64,000 nt of DNA from Spizellomyces sp. 'palustris' (lineage: Eukaryota > Chytridiomycota > Chytridiomycetes > Spizellomycetales > Spizellomycetaceae), in assembly GCA_006535965.1 (NCBI GenBank), contig QEAR01000004.1, positions 186,001 through 250,000 of the forward strand. Direction: 5' to 3'. Made by a program: the position numbers and the translations under genes. Positions within the stretch are counted from its first letter, which is position 1. Every line of letters begins with the position of its first letter. The notes below the pieces were generated by a model. It made no database searches. It was not told where the DNA came from and worked only from the letters and a program-made list of their open reading frames with translations. Shown piece by piece: positions 23,444 to 37,403 of the stretch.

Positions 23444-23539
23444 CACAATGTTGAGTTGCAGAACAAAACTGATCGGACGGCTAAGCAATTATCAAATCAC
23501 CCTACAGCCTCAGCGCCCGCAGCGTTCCTCCTACAGGGC

Positions 23540-24734
23540 ATGTCGGTAATGATTGCAGGTCTTCCCTCTATTGTCGTTGCGAGTAGCATAGTTTTCCTCT
23601 TGGCCTTTGCAACCATGGTCTTCCGGAACAAGGACAAGAACTCATTCGAACCGAAAGACAAGGTATTACCTCCCGTGTACTTGCTCCCTTCTGCACACCA
23701 CTGACTACAAACACCCAGCATGTCTACATTACAGGCGGTTCACAAGGCACAGGGCTTGCCCTCGCAAAAGTGCTTGCCAAGCGAGGGGCGCATGTCACGA
23801 TCGTAGCTCGATCTGTGGATAAGCTGAAGGCAGCACAACTGGAGATCTCCGCTTGCAAGTCGTCTGAGGAGCAGGTTATTCGCTACGAAAGTGCCGATTT
23901 ATGTGTGCCGGACCTAGCGGCCAACGCGATGGAAAGAGCTGAACAGGAAACGAAGAAGAAGGTGGATTATGTTTTCATGTGTGCTGGTATGTGGAATATT
24001 TCATGACGTCGCTCGTAGACCCTGCTTACACTAACGCGAACCCACAAGGCTCGGCACGTCCTGGTTTCTTCGCATCAGCGTCAGCCGCTGATCTCGAAAA
24101 GGAAATGCAAACAGACTACTTTACAGCCGCGTACACTGCTCATGCCGCCGTCCAGTCGTTTCTCACCCACTCATCACCCGCGTCCTGCCGGCTCGTGTTC
24201 GTGTCTTCCGTGTGTGGATTGATGGGTCTACCAGGTTACGCAGCATATTGCGGTGCCAAGTTTGCTGTCAGGGGATTAGCTGAAGCGCTCAGAATGGAGC
24301 TATTAATGTATGGCATCAAGGTTCACATCTACTTCCCTGGCACCATTTACTCCCCTGGATTGGAAGAGGAAAATAAGACTAAGCCGCAGCTCACAAAAGA
24401 TATAGAAGGGGCAGATGAAGGCGTGACTCCCGCAAAGGCTGCTGCAATTTTGATGAGAGGGATAGAGAAGGAGCATTACAGCATTAGCTCTGATTTTACG
24501 GGCGATTTGATCAGGAGTATGACAAAAGGTAGGTTAAATGGAGGTTCGTTTTACTGCCGCAAATTCATCCCTAAAGATTTTGATTATGCTATGGGACCAG
24601 GTGCACCACCAGCAAATAACGCGTTCGTGGACGGACTGTACTCCTGTATCGCTTGGATCGCCATGCCCATATGGAGAATCGGCGCTGATGCTAAAGCCGT
24701 AAATGAAGGCAAACGCCTCAAGAAGGCAAACTAG
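23540..24734 (+). CDS. KDSR: 3-ketodihydrosphingosine reductase (Tsc10/KDSR)
   Basis: Starts at 23540 with an N-terminal membrane helix (AGLPSIVVASSIVFLLAFAT). After an intron ending near 23720, the short-chain dehydrogenase begins: NADPH site HVYITGGSQGTGLALAKVLA, then VDYVFMCAG. A second intron is near 23988-24050. The following exon has catalytic Ser in FVSSVCG and the Tyr/Lys pair in YCGAK. The typical KDSR sequence VHIYFPGTIYSPGLEEENK follows, with a hydrophobic C-terminal region (YSCIAWIAMPIWRIG). The enzyme reduces 3-ketodihydrosphingosine on the cytosolic face of the ER in the second step of sphingolipid synthesis. N-terminal anchor, catalytic triad and C-terminal segment all match the family. 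Confidence 0.88.
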
Positions 24735-24868
24735 AGACGCTGCCCTTAGATGGGTATAACATAGAAGAACGGAGACATATATCTCTGTATAGGTTCCAAC
24801 GGAACCTTAGGCGGCCGCCAGTGCAGTGAAATGGGAAGCATTTGATTGAAAGTCCAGTTACCGTCGAT

Positions 24869-26933
24869 CTAGATTGCACCGAGTTTTGACGTCTTGACTG
24901 GTTCTGGGAGTCGCATGAAATAATCTGGAAGACGGATTGCGTCACATTTCCATGCTGTACAGACATGATACCATTTTCGCCAGTTTTGGTTACATACCTC
25001 CATTTTGCGTAATATATCGTACCCAAGGGAACGCCTGGTAGCCGCTCTTATCCACAACCTTGAGATACCGCACTTGAATGCCAGAGACAGTGAAATAGGG
25101 AATCTCAAACTTGACAGAAATCGGCGGTCGCTTGTCCGGGTCCTCTATACGTGCAATCAGCCGGGAATATTTTCGTAATGTTACATCAGCACGCGACAAC
25201 ATACCACTTTTAACACTGGGTAGTCCAAAATGTGCCCGCATCATGAACTCTTTGCCACCAGGGAACTGTTTGATCTTCCATACAGCTGCGTTCTTCTCAG
25301 GTGCGTACGACACCGATCCGACGGTGCTCTGCAGCCCGCCACAATCAGTATTAGAGAACAAACTAGATGGCATTCTGCTGACGTCTGCACCTTAAACTTT
25401 GGAGTATCAGCATCCTCCGGCACGGGAACAATGATTTCAACGTTGTTTGCTGATGATCTTCGCTTGAATTGAGCTTTGGCCTACTCATGGGGAGGAAAAT
25501 TATTAGACGGCAGAGAGGCGTCGCAGATCAAAGACCAAACCCACCTTTATCATGTACTCAACCCTAGACCCACTGTGAGATTCTATAACTGCTTCGCACC
25601 AAATAAGTGGTTTCACCTGCGATCATGAAACAAAGTAGCAGAATTTCAATGCATGCTGTGGGAGCAGACAGAACATCGCCGCCTTGCGGTGCTAACCTGC
25701 GTATTCAGGCGGTATGACATCAGCTCAAACTCGCCGTCTGGTGGAATGAAGGAAATCGTCCGGTCACTCTCGAACCGCGCCAACCGAACGCATTGGTGGA
25801 ACTTCACATCCTCCATTTCGACGGCCTTTCCCTTTCCCGGGGCTGTATATGAAGGACAGGCGAAAGTCAGCACAAGGCCAACAAGTCACCTTGCCCCCAA
25901 AGTCTGATCTTCTACTTACTCCTCCCGGTACTCTCGAAGAGCACCTTATCATTTAGTCCCAAACGTACATCAGGCATCCCACTCAGATAGCATTTCATTT
26001 TGACCGCTCCCAAAATCTCACTCCGCAATACATTTCCATTTGCGTTTACCAGCAAATTCACCGATTCGACCACATCCAAGAACACCTCGTTCTTTCTGTA
26101 TTTTATTCCTTCGGGACGCCATGACACGGCATTGGTGACAGCCATGGGAGGACGGGGTTGGCTTTCAAGTCTATAGGATTCTTGTGTGATATATCTAAGT
26201 AGAAAATGTGTCAATGCTGGGAATGTCGCGATCGATTTCCCGTTCCTTTTACGTACTCCTGTAGAATCTTGGGTTCTGTGGTTTGTGGGTATCCGAAATC
26301 CATCATTTCATCAAGTAACTCGTAAATAATCACAAAATTATCCCGGATAGATTCCTCCTCAAGCTCCTTGAAATACTCTGTAAAGACCTGGCGCAGACAC
26401 GGAATATGTTATTGATGGTTCCGATCTAGTGTGTGATTCTGGCGCCCCTTCCCAGCAGTCAACGCTACCTCTATCAGCTTATGAAGGAACAATAATATTG
26501 TCGCTGCATTTGAGTTCTTCCTGGTCATTGCCAATACTGTCAGTAGTCGAGAGTCAAGGAAACAAAAGACATCCACAACAACAAAGGACACAAAACAGAA
26601 GATGGGCTATATGCTCTCTCGCGCAAGCAACCATCCATCGCTTTCAAAGGATACAATAAAGGTTGTTATGCTTCACATAGAGAAAGTGAATGCCATCTTC
26701 GGTCGACATTATAGGTGTCGGAGTCTGCTCCTCTTCCTCCGCTTCCAAAATGAGAGGCATAAACTTCTCTACAGCAGACATGGGAATATCTCCGCGATAG
26801 TTTCGAGAAATAAGGACCTTAAAGTGGACATGCGAAGGTCAGGAACTGGGACCCATTTTCATTTTAGCAGTGGTCAAGATGGCGTTTTCACCTTGCCCTT
26901 GAGGTCCAAAATGAAAAGGGCGCTGGCGACCAT
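24869..26933 (-). CDS. AP1M1: AP-1 adaptor complex subunit mu
   Basis: The start at 26933 gives the longin-domain N-terminus MVASALFILDLKGK, an intron, then VLISRNYRGDIPMSAVEKFM and STEDGIHFLYVKHNN. The mu-homology domain follows: AVTNAVSWRPEGIKYRKNEV (about 26140), VFLDVVESVNLLVNANGNVL, then FHQCVRLARFESDRTISFIP (about 25780), EFELMSYRLNTQ and the exon with ISVKFEIPYFTVSGIQVRYL (about 25090). Final exon: DYFMRLPEPVKTSKLGAI. AP-1 mu binds YxxPhi sorting signals in clathrin coats at the trans-Golgi/endosome. The C-terminus is about ten residues longer than the usual short ending (ITQNGDYQLR plus a few residues). Confidence 0.92.
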
Positions 26934-27237
26934 GTTTCACGCTTCTAGAGGGTCGCCTCGTTATGGGATAGTAGAGGTGTATGGGGCCGCGCGAAGGAAA
27001 TCGATGCACAAAATGCTCGCGTCAGGACCGCTGATTCAAGATGTTGAGGTATCGCCAGGACAAAGCGGTTGCTTGTGGTTCTGGTCGACCCAGCGATTCG
27101 GTACGATCCATCGTCACGTGAATTCAAGATATTCGTTCTTTCGCAATTTCCTTATTTCTCAAACTTCCAATACAGCGCAAAGCAGCAATAAAAGACAATG
27201 AAATTGGAGCCTATTATAAGTCCAGCATCAGTAGCGG
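26934..27237. other. short intergenic region between AP-1 mu and SPOC-like gene
   Basis: 304 bp between two genes on the same (minus) strand; it holds the 5' flank of AP1M1 and the 3' flank of its upstream neighbour. No gene or motif stands out. Confidence 0.4.
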
Positions 27238-30200
27238 CTATGATTTGTAAATGAATTGTCGCGAGAATTCTTCCGGTGACAGCTGGTCTATCCCTTCGAC
27301 AATATCTGCCTCTGCACGATTCGCGGACAAGGAAACGCATACAAAATGCCGAAAGTTAAGACTCCAAGAGTATTGTAAGCGAACAAGCATGTGATACACT
27401 CTCTGCTGCTCTTCAGGATGCTGTTGTAAGAAAGCGCGTTCCTGGCGGTCAGATCTATTTGACATCCGGGCACTTAAGGCAAAGACAAAACCTACATCAT
27501 ATATATCACTCCGTTGTCCAATCCTTAACAAGCCATGTAATTTGAGGGACTGCAATATAAAATAGACCTCCTGCACTCTGTTTTTCAGGGGAAGATATTT
27601 AGGTCCCAGAATGCGCTAAACGAGCAAAGAGGAGTAATGCTCACCTGAATAGGACAGGCTCATCTTCGGTGAGTGCCTGAGACAATTGCTGCATCATTTC
27701 CCAGACGGAAGGATGCAGTATCACCCCCCAGTGTCCTGAGATGGGGTGCGACTGATCCATGGGCAGAATAGATTGTCAATCCAGTAAGTTTAACAGCATG
27801 ACCGGTTCGTCAGCTGCAAGATTACCTTTTGGAGAAATGTTTGAAACATCCTCAGCCACGCAGGACCAGTATCCGCCATCAGCACGTCCGTGGTAAAGGT
27901 GATTATACCGCCGTCTGTCGCCTTACGTATTAGATGCACAGAAAGACGAAAGAGACGCGGTAATCCTTCATGAACATCCTCACCTCCTGGGAAGAGTACT
28001 TCGGGCCCTCTAACCAATTGGGGAAGAGTTTCCCCCCAGAGAACGAACCTGACCATGGCTTTTTTCAAGTTATTAAGACCTGGTAACATGTGAATCTGGT
28101 CGTGAAACCACCTATGCACCTGCAGCAAGACTGTTATTTATCTTTCGTAAGGCAGAGGTTTAACACATCAGAGGCTTACCATGATCACTTCGCATTCCGC
28201 AGTGTTATCATCCACACTTGCCCCGTACTGCTCAAGGAGCCATTTAACCTCGGACGTTGCCAGAATGGAAGGCGCAAAAATACGGATCCTTTTGCCCTCT
28301 ACTATCCATTGGATCTATACAGAGCATAAAATACACGTCTGTAAATCGCCCGCAGGAGCCACAATCTGGATAAAAACGTACTTACATTTGGCGGCATCCG
28401 GTGGACAGCTCTTAGAAACAGCTTTCTGTACTCCGTCATCGCCACCATAGGCGCGGGAAGCGAGAGCTTGGGATGGGAAGGATTCCTTGGCGGTTTACTC
28501 AGCGCAACGTGAGAAGGAGAATGGGAAGTGTGCATAAGAGAGCAGTAGAGATATGGAGCACTGTCCAGATCTTTATGTAAAATCGCTGGTGCGTCGTTGC
28601 CCGGAATAATGATTCCTGCCAGCCCCGTAAACATTACCACACCGGCCTACCAGAAATAATTAGCTCAGTTCTGCACTTCGAAGTACTTCATTGAACATGG
28701 GACCTACACGTCGTTTCTCGCCAAGATACTGCATCAAGTTTCTGAAAGGTTCCTGGTCTCCCACATCTGGAAGCTCGAAAGCCGCGATTCCGTAATCTTC
28801 CGCTGCACTTAATTTCTGGAAGGCGGACTTCACCACATCCATGTCGATCATGTGCCGAATACAGATTTTCTTCTCAAAGAGGTTTTCGGTGGAGGTATCG
28901 TCTCCACATAATGCATTCAAGAACCTCATAGACAATTCATTCATGTGACGGAATGCGACTTTGCCCACGTAGATATCGTTCCCCTTGTGCAGGCTGAAGG
29001 CGATATTAGCGTCCAATGATGAAGTATTCCACGCGGTGATAGAGCGGTATCATACCTGAAATATCTTTGGTCCACTTCTGAACTCAGGCGCAAGCGAGAC
29101 TCCTGTTGTTTGCTCTCTGTTGGAGATGGTTTCGCATTGTGACACTTAGCATCTTCTCGTTTATTAAGTTTTGCATCATCTCGGCCGTTAACTCCCTTGG
29201 TTTCGCTCGACATTGTTTGTTGAGCGGACGCTGTGCTTAGCGGCAAGTGATTATGATCTGCAACAGATGTTTCCCTTGTAGGTTCCAATGTCCGCTTATC
29301 GAGGTGAGGCCTAGACCGGTTAACGTGTGCATGCTTGACTTTATTTTCTATTGACAGTTGCGTGCAACCGAACATGAAGATGGAAGTGAGTGAGGGCTGT
29401 AATACTCATGCGAATGTTTCTAATTAAACGTACTAGCGCACTTTGAGACCTTCTTCGGTGACTTCCAGTGACTTCCCTTCTGCTTACAGGTAGCTAATGG
29501 ACCTCGCTCTCGAGGGTGGTATGTGGATGACGTTTCTCGCGGTTCCCAGTGTTGCGACTTTGCTCCGGTTCTCTCACCTGCGTCGGGGTCAGTGTCGCGG
29601 CCACTTTGTAAGGATGGATAGAACGTTCTCCTGGGATTTCTTTTTGGATTCGTTACGCTGAAGCTAAGAAGGCTTCGTCGGTTTTCCTCCGTCGTACAAC
29701 CAGTCTCAACATCATCACATTCAGGGCTACGATGCATCGCAGAAGCGCAGAGGACAGTGCCTGTCCCGCCATCCATGGATGAATTGACAGTCAATTGAGT
29801 GGAACCTTGCTCCTTCACAGGGCTTGTAGCCGGGATTAATCCTGGCGTAGGCAATCGATCATCATGGGTATTTGTGTCCATGGAGAATTCAAGGTTTAGT
29901 GGCTCTTCCATCTCATAACTGTAATTCCTCTTCAAAACTTGCTCGATCTGAGGGATGGCGTCAGAAGGCTTTCTCTGCTCTGTTGGCATTCCCTGGCGTG
30001 GCCAGTTATTTCTGAGATTCATTGTGGACAGGTTCTGCTCGTCAGGTGTTTGACTCTATATTGTGATAATACAACAACGAATAATAGGTCAGCTAGATCC
30101 ACATATAAATAGAATGATATCAAAATACATCCTTGAGGTGGGTAACTATACTGAGTTTCCAACCTGCTCATCTAACACCCTTGACCATGTTCGCCGCCCA

Positions 30201-30471
30201 ATCGGCGCATAACACTATCGTCTATAACATTGGAGGCCGCCGGTGTGGTTTCTTCAGAAGCTTCTGGAGAATGGTCGGCCAGCGAGCACTCAATGCTCTT
30301 CAGAACCAAACGACGAAGATGCGGTGAACATGACAACGTCCACGCTCTACACTCCACCCTCATATCAACCGCTTCTGACTCCAACGAAGAGAGGCTAACA
30401 CTACTTCCGGCCAGATTTACCTTGGGTAAACTATAATCCATGAAATCAGCCGCATGAGGCCTCTTCGGCAT
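27238..30471 (-). CDS. SPOC-domain-like protein, function unknown
   Basis: Multi-exon gene. The start is taken at 30471 (MPKRPHAADFMDYSLPKVNL); an in-frame extension to 30522 is possible. The N-terminal third is charged and disordered, with basic stretches (NPKRNPRRTF, HPRERGP). From about 29015 an ordered region runs DANIAFSLHKGNDIYVGKVA, an alpha/beta stretch, then FRNLMQYLGEKRR. A 54-bp intron (28644-28702 region) joins this to AGVVMFTGLAGIIIPGN. The pattern yLxxKxRAGVVxF...lyIIPgn is the hallmark I associate with SPOC domains (Spen, PHF3/Bye1), which bind phosphorylated RNA polymerase II tails or co-repressors. About 350 further residues (for example KWLLEQYGASVDDNTAECEV, MVRFVLWGETLPQLVRG, PEVLFPGGEDVHEGLPRLFR) match nothing I know. 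It ends at 27238. Confidence 0.6.
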
Positions 30472-31161
30472 GGTTGCAAACTCTCGTTGACTGTCAATTA
30501 ATGGCATACCCTTCTTTTCCACTCGGTCATGGAATTAACATAAGTCTCGTCGCCCTTGTGTTCCCTGCACTCGTCAATTGCGCGAGTCAAATGTTTCCGC
30601 GCGCAACAGGTGTCAACCAAGTCGTACGTCCAAAACGTAGCCGCCTGGTCTCCCAGTCACAAGAAGCCCTCTCCCAAGGCCTCTTGCTTTGAGATTTGAA
30701 TACTACCGCCTTTTTGCCTGCCGAAGTAAATACGTCCGCCCTACTTTACTGAAACCATTGATAATAAACGTATGGTTACTACCAAACAATTCCAGCGATC
30801 GTTTGACGTCTGCTTACGGGAGAATGCCGCCAAGATTCCTTCAGTCCGGTTGCAGGTTCGAGAATGTCGTGATTAGTCGCAGACCAAATTATCAAATGTG
30901 CTGCATTCACAGGTAAAGTACGAAAGGGATTGGTTTAGGTGCAAAGTATATTGTCCATCATGCTAAATCCGCAAAAAAGTGGAGAAGAAGCTTCTTGTCA
31001 GTGTTGGAGCCAGTGGCACAGCACGTCCGGATAACGTGTAAGGTACTCATGCAAATGTCTCTTCACAAAAATACGCCTAGGATTAGTGAATTTATGTACA
31101 TGCTGCGAGTTCAGAATACGTAGATCGAAGCGGAAAGGAACAATCTCTCAAGCTCAATATG
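30472..31161. other. intergenic region
   Basis: 690 bp between two minus-strand genes. A plus-strand frame at 30474-30692 starts with ATG but has no recognisable domain and is probably chance. Otherwise nothing is seen. Confidence 0.4.
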
Positions 31162-33681
31162 CTACAGTTCCGCAAGTGTTTCCCGTTTCCGCAGTTTCGA
31201 AGTCTTGAGGATCTTCTTTTGTACATGCGGCCAGAAATGCTCCAGGCCATGCATTTCCTGCACTTCTGCCTTCTTCCAGTCGTTACCGGTGATGTGTTTA
31301 CGACAGTTCCGTGCTCCACATTGGCAAGGATTGATGTCCAAAATCTCAGGATCACTATATATGGTTCCATCTGTAGCCGAAACGATACTCAGCAATCTAT
31401 CATCAACAGAAAGTGATAATACATGATGGGCACTCACAATCAAAGTTGAGCTCCTCGCCAACGGCGATCTCTCGTCTTGCCACCATGATATCGTAATCTT
31501 CGTACCTAAGGACAACAGAATTTTGGTGTCACATTCTAGTTGTAAGCGGCTTGAGGTGCAATTCGCAAAATCTGAGCCTTACCAAAGATTAGCATCGCAA
31601 TGATGATTTGTAAAGTACGACGCATCGAGATCCGCGTAGGGGGGGCCCACAAAGATCCCATCTTCAGCCTGCATGATACATCAAGATAAGCGGGGAGAAT
31701 CCATTTCGCGTCCTTTTAGTCTGCACGGACCTGCTCTCCATAATGCATCATGAACTCCTCCAACCATTTGGGTTTCGCCCGTATCTCTTCCTTAGTCAGC
31801 AAATAAGTTTCAATAGGACCTTCGAAAATTATTTCTCCTTTCATGATGGTCTCCTTGGCAAAATTTCCGGATCCTGCTGTGGGTGAGACTCGAAATTCTA
31901 CTTTTGGGTTTTGCTTATATGGAACGGGGTACTTGACGTGGTCAAGAATAGGTGCAGACGCAAAGCGTGTGAGACTTCCTCTTAGAGAAGTTGAGCCGAT
32001 GCTTTTTGTGGCATCTGGCGATCCATTCAAAATCAGAGTGTGCGTAGTATCGTTGCGAATTCATTCTGGGAACGCACCAAGTTCATTGAAAATGTGATTC
32101 ATAACCTCCTCTCCTACTGCCCAGTTGTTAAAGTTGGTCACATCCGCCGCAGCGTACTGGGAATTTGGCCATGCGTGCAACGTGATGCTCCCTCCCTCCG
32201 TCATTGCTACCACGGAGAGCATTGGGATCGGTTTGGTTGCACCTGTGCTGTTTTTGAATTCCTTCAGCTCGGTTGCGTTCAAAAACACAAGACGTCCGTT
32301 CATCTTCTCTACGGCGCCTTCTACGATAGTCTTCATATTTGTCATATTAAAGGCCTCGTTAGCACAACCATAGAATTCCCGAGTTATGGTTTCGCCTTGA
32401 GTTACGGGATCTAAGAATGGTACTTCCTCGTAAGGTGCATGGAGGAGCTCCGATGGCGTTGCTCCAACAACAATGGTTGCAGCAGATATTTCCCTAGCCT
32501 TCAGATCTTCCTTGTCAATCTCGTCACGCATATCCTTCGTCAACGCAAACATATGTAAATGTGTCAGTCCATCGTAGCTTCTGGTACCTCCAATGGTCGT
32601 GCGCCGCAGTCGGGCGTCAATGTATTCGGGTGCCAACATTCCTGGGTCGGGGGGCGCCTCTGACCTAGTTGCGTAAGCATATGCCACCGGGGCACCTACA
32701 GAGGGGATATACCGAGCTCCGAGGAATACTCGAGGAAAGTATCGACGAAGGAGTCTCCGATCTTCCCATGCGGGTCCCTCAATTTCTCCACTGAAAACGG
32801 CCAAAACGCCTCCTGGCTTTAGGGCTGCCTGCGCGGCTTCAATGACCTCTGCTCGCTTCTCCACTGAAGCTGCTCCTTTCCAATTGTTCTCCCGCTTGAC
32901 GTGACGGGCATCATCGGCGATGATAATCACGTCATAATGGCGCTTTGCGTGATCTACATATCGCATATATCCTGCGCCAGCCGTATTCTGAACATCTACA
33001 CGCTTCAGAGGGTCCTCATATCCGTATTCCGAGGGTAGAAATCTTTTGGGTCCTTCTATCAGGTCCTTCTGATCTACCCATGTTATTTCGCGAACCAAGA
33101 AGTGTTTCAGCACCTCTCGGACTGGCGCCTCTACAATGCCTCCTACTACTAGAACCCGCCGCGGAAACGGATGTAGAACCAGCGCGGGATGCACCAACGT
33201 TTCATGATGAATATGCTCATCCGACGAGCAAGTCACAGGCGTAGACGATGAGTCTGTTAGAAGACAGGTTCCATAGGTGGGATGCTCCGCAATGGTAAGT
33301 TCGTTGAAAGGGGCTTTAAGCGTATTCAGTACGGCAAATTCGCTTTTGTAACTTGAAACCTGAGGAACCTCAGGACACAGTGGACATGAGGTGCCCGGGG
33401 GTGTCGGCGGCCGTTTGCTTTCTGCTTGCTCCCAATTCTCTGAAGACTTGGAATCTTGCTCCTTTGGGATAACCGGGTCAGTAGGATGCTCAAAATTTTC
33501 CTTTTGTTTTATCCCTATGGAACTGTTGAGGAGAGACATGTGAGTAAATTAACACTGGTGGCAAAAGGATTTGGGAGTGCCCTTACAATCGAAATTGAGC
33601 TTCTGCAGCATACTGAAAGTACACATACAGCATGAAAAATCCAACGACGACTACCATAAGGGTGGTCGTTCGAGACCCCAT
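31162..33681 (-). CDS. membrane-anchored fusion: spermidine-synthase-like + SpeD-like + SET domain
   Basis: Six exons (33587-33681, 32078-33522, 31731-32014, 31583-31668, 31438-31505, 31162-31370) sum to exactly 729 codons with all phases matching. Start MGSRTTTLMVVVVGFFMLYV is a signal anchor (helix at about 8-26). Residues about 106-326 resemble SpeE: TYGTCLLTDSS, HHETLVHPALVLHPFPRRVL, VVGGIVEAPVREVLKH, YDVIIIADDAR, LKPGGVLAVFSGE. The GGGDGG signature reads GGIVEAP and the catalytic Asp region reads ADDAR, so it may not be an active aminopropyltransferase. Residues about 412-512 resemble SpeD: REFYGCANEAFNMTNMKTIV, then EGGSITLHAWPNSQYAAADV, lacking the usual ESH pyruvoyl-forming triplet. 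Residues about 550-710 are SET: GSGNFAKETIMKGEIIF, FTNHHCDANLWYEDYDIMVA, AVGEELNFDYGT, and a post-SET-like CQCGARNC. Substrates are unknown. An AdoMet-linked membrane protein is inferred. Confidence 0.85.
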
Positions 33682-34081
33682 TGTGGTAGAGATGGCGCAC
33701 AATGGTGCTCAGATGGAATGCAATGCAGCTGCATGCAACTTTGAAACGCGAGGACTTCGTTACATATCTAAGCCCCACTATTATGAGCACAGTCATGCTG
33801 GGATAGGTAAGCACCCTCCGACCCAGAAACAATGTGATATCTTTGTATATCTCAATGCAAGTGAATCCTCTCCACAGCACCAGCAATGGCATCAACGGCG
33901 GTGGCAAGCAGTCCGTGGGTACATCAAGAAGAGGTAGGAACCTTCTGGAACTATGGTTGTTGGCTACTGCGTGCAATTTACTCACCTGGCAGTTGTCTCC
34001 AGAGCAAACGACGAAGAACGGTGCGGAGGACAGTGGCACCAGGTGGGCATACCCATAGAAGATATTCCACAATCATTACAA
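33682..34081. other. divergent promoter between the fusion gene and CFAP100
   Basis: 400 bp. Frames on both strands here are short and have no domain. An imperfect palindrome GCTGCATGCAAC lies at about 33730-33741, reminiscent of but shorter than an RFX X-box. Nothing else stands out. Confidence 0.35.
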
Positions 34082-36577
<2,496 letters not shown>

Positions 36578-37403
36578 TTACATTGTCAAAGAAATCAAAT
36601 TTATTGTTTTGTCTGTGCAGCTATTGATTTGTCGTGCGCATTGAAAGGGAAATCTGTCGTTTGTGATAAAGCATTAGGCAAGAGTCTGACTGTAAAAGCC
36701 TATAATGCACGTCCTAGTAGTAGCAAATGTTGAGTTTGGAAGTGTTCAACGCAATGCTGAACACTTGTCCTTGCTACAGATTGTACCTCATCATATATCC
36801 GAATACCGCTATCATACCGCTGTCATCAGAAGACTTGTCAGATGAATTGTCTTCGGCACTGCGTAACCTGGAACGCCTGCAGGTAGTGTACAGCATCCCA
36901 CAGCATTCACACCATAAGGCGCCCCATCAATCCACCTCTTTCGACACGACAGCAAGGTTATTGAGAAATTCTGCATCAAAATCAACAGTGATGGAAATAA
37001 TATCCCATCCAATCGCCATCAGGTATGGATTTTACATGTCCCTCCTGCGAATGGCCCATCGCAACCCCCTATGTACGTGCTCCAACTTAACTATGTGCTT
37101 ACTCACCGAGCGTAAGAAGACACTCTCCTTTTGCAAAGCCAGGGCACAAACGCTGTATGCCATGTAAAACATGTGAAGCAATCCTTCATCGCTTATGTAT
37201 GCAGGATTCATTTACATGCAATGTTGGGATTCAAGGGTGACATTTGCATGCCTGTTTGCAACACTAATAGAATATTTTATATACATCATCTTATGACAAT
37301 TTTTACAAATAAAGTCAAGCTCAATATACATTTCCGTGACGGGGCAAAGTCGACATCTTTACCGTTACCAAAATATGGGGATGCCCTTGGGACTAAACCG
37401 CGC
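36578..37403. other. intergenic region (convergent 3' ends)
   Basis: 826 bp between the 3' ends of CFAP100 and Brl1/Brr6. It is AT-rich. A plus-strand frame at about 36727-37167 has no domain and poor composition. No gene called. Confidence 0.45.

Noticed and set aside
31716-32061. Treating the SpeE/SpeD-like part and the SET part as two separate genes
   Set aside because: The first has a stop near 32061 only if intron 32015-32077 is retained. The second has no convincing ATG, and the 63-bp GT...AG removal keeps the frame and fits the intron size of the gene.
36727-37167. 146-codon plus-strand frame between CFAP100 and Brl1
   Set aside because: Composition is unlike the neighbouring genes, no domain is visible, and it lies in a convergent 3' intergenic stretch.
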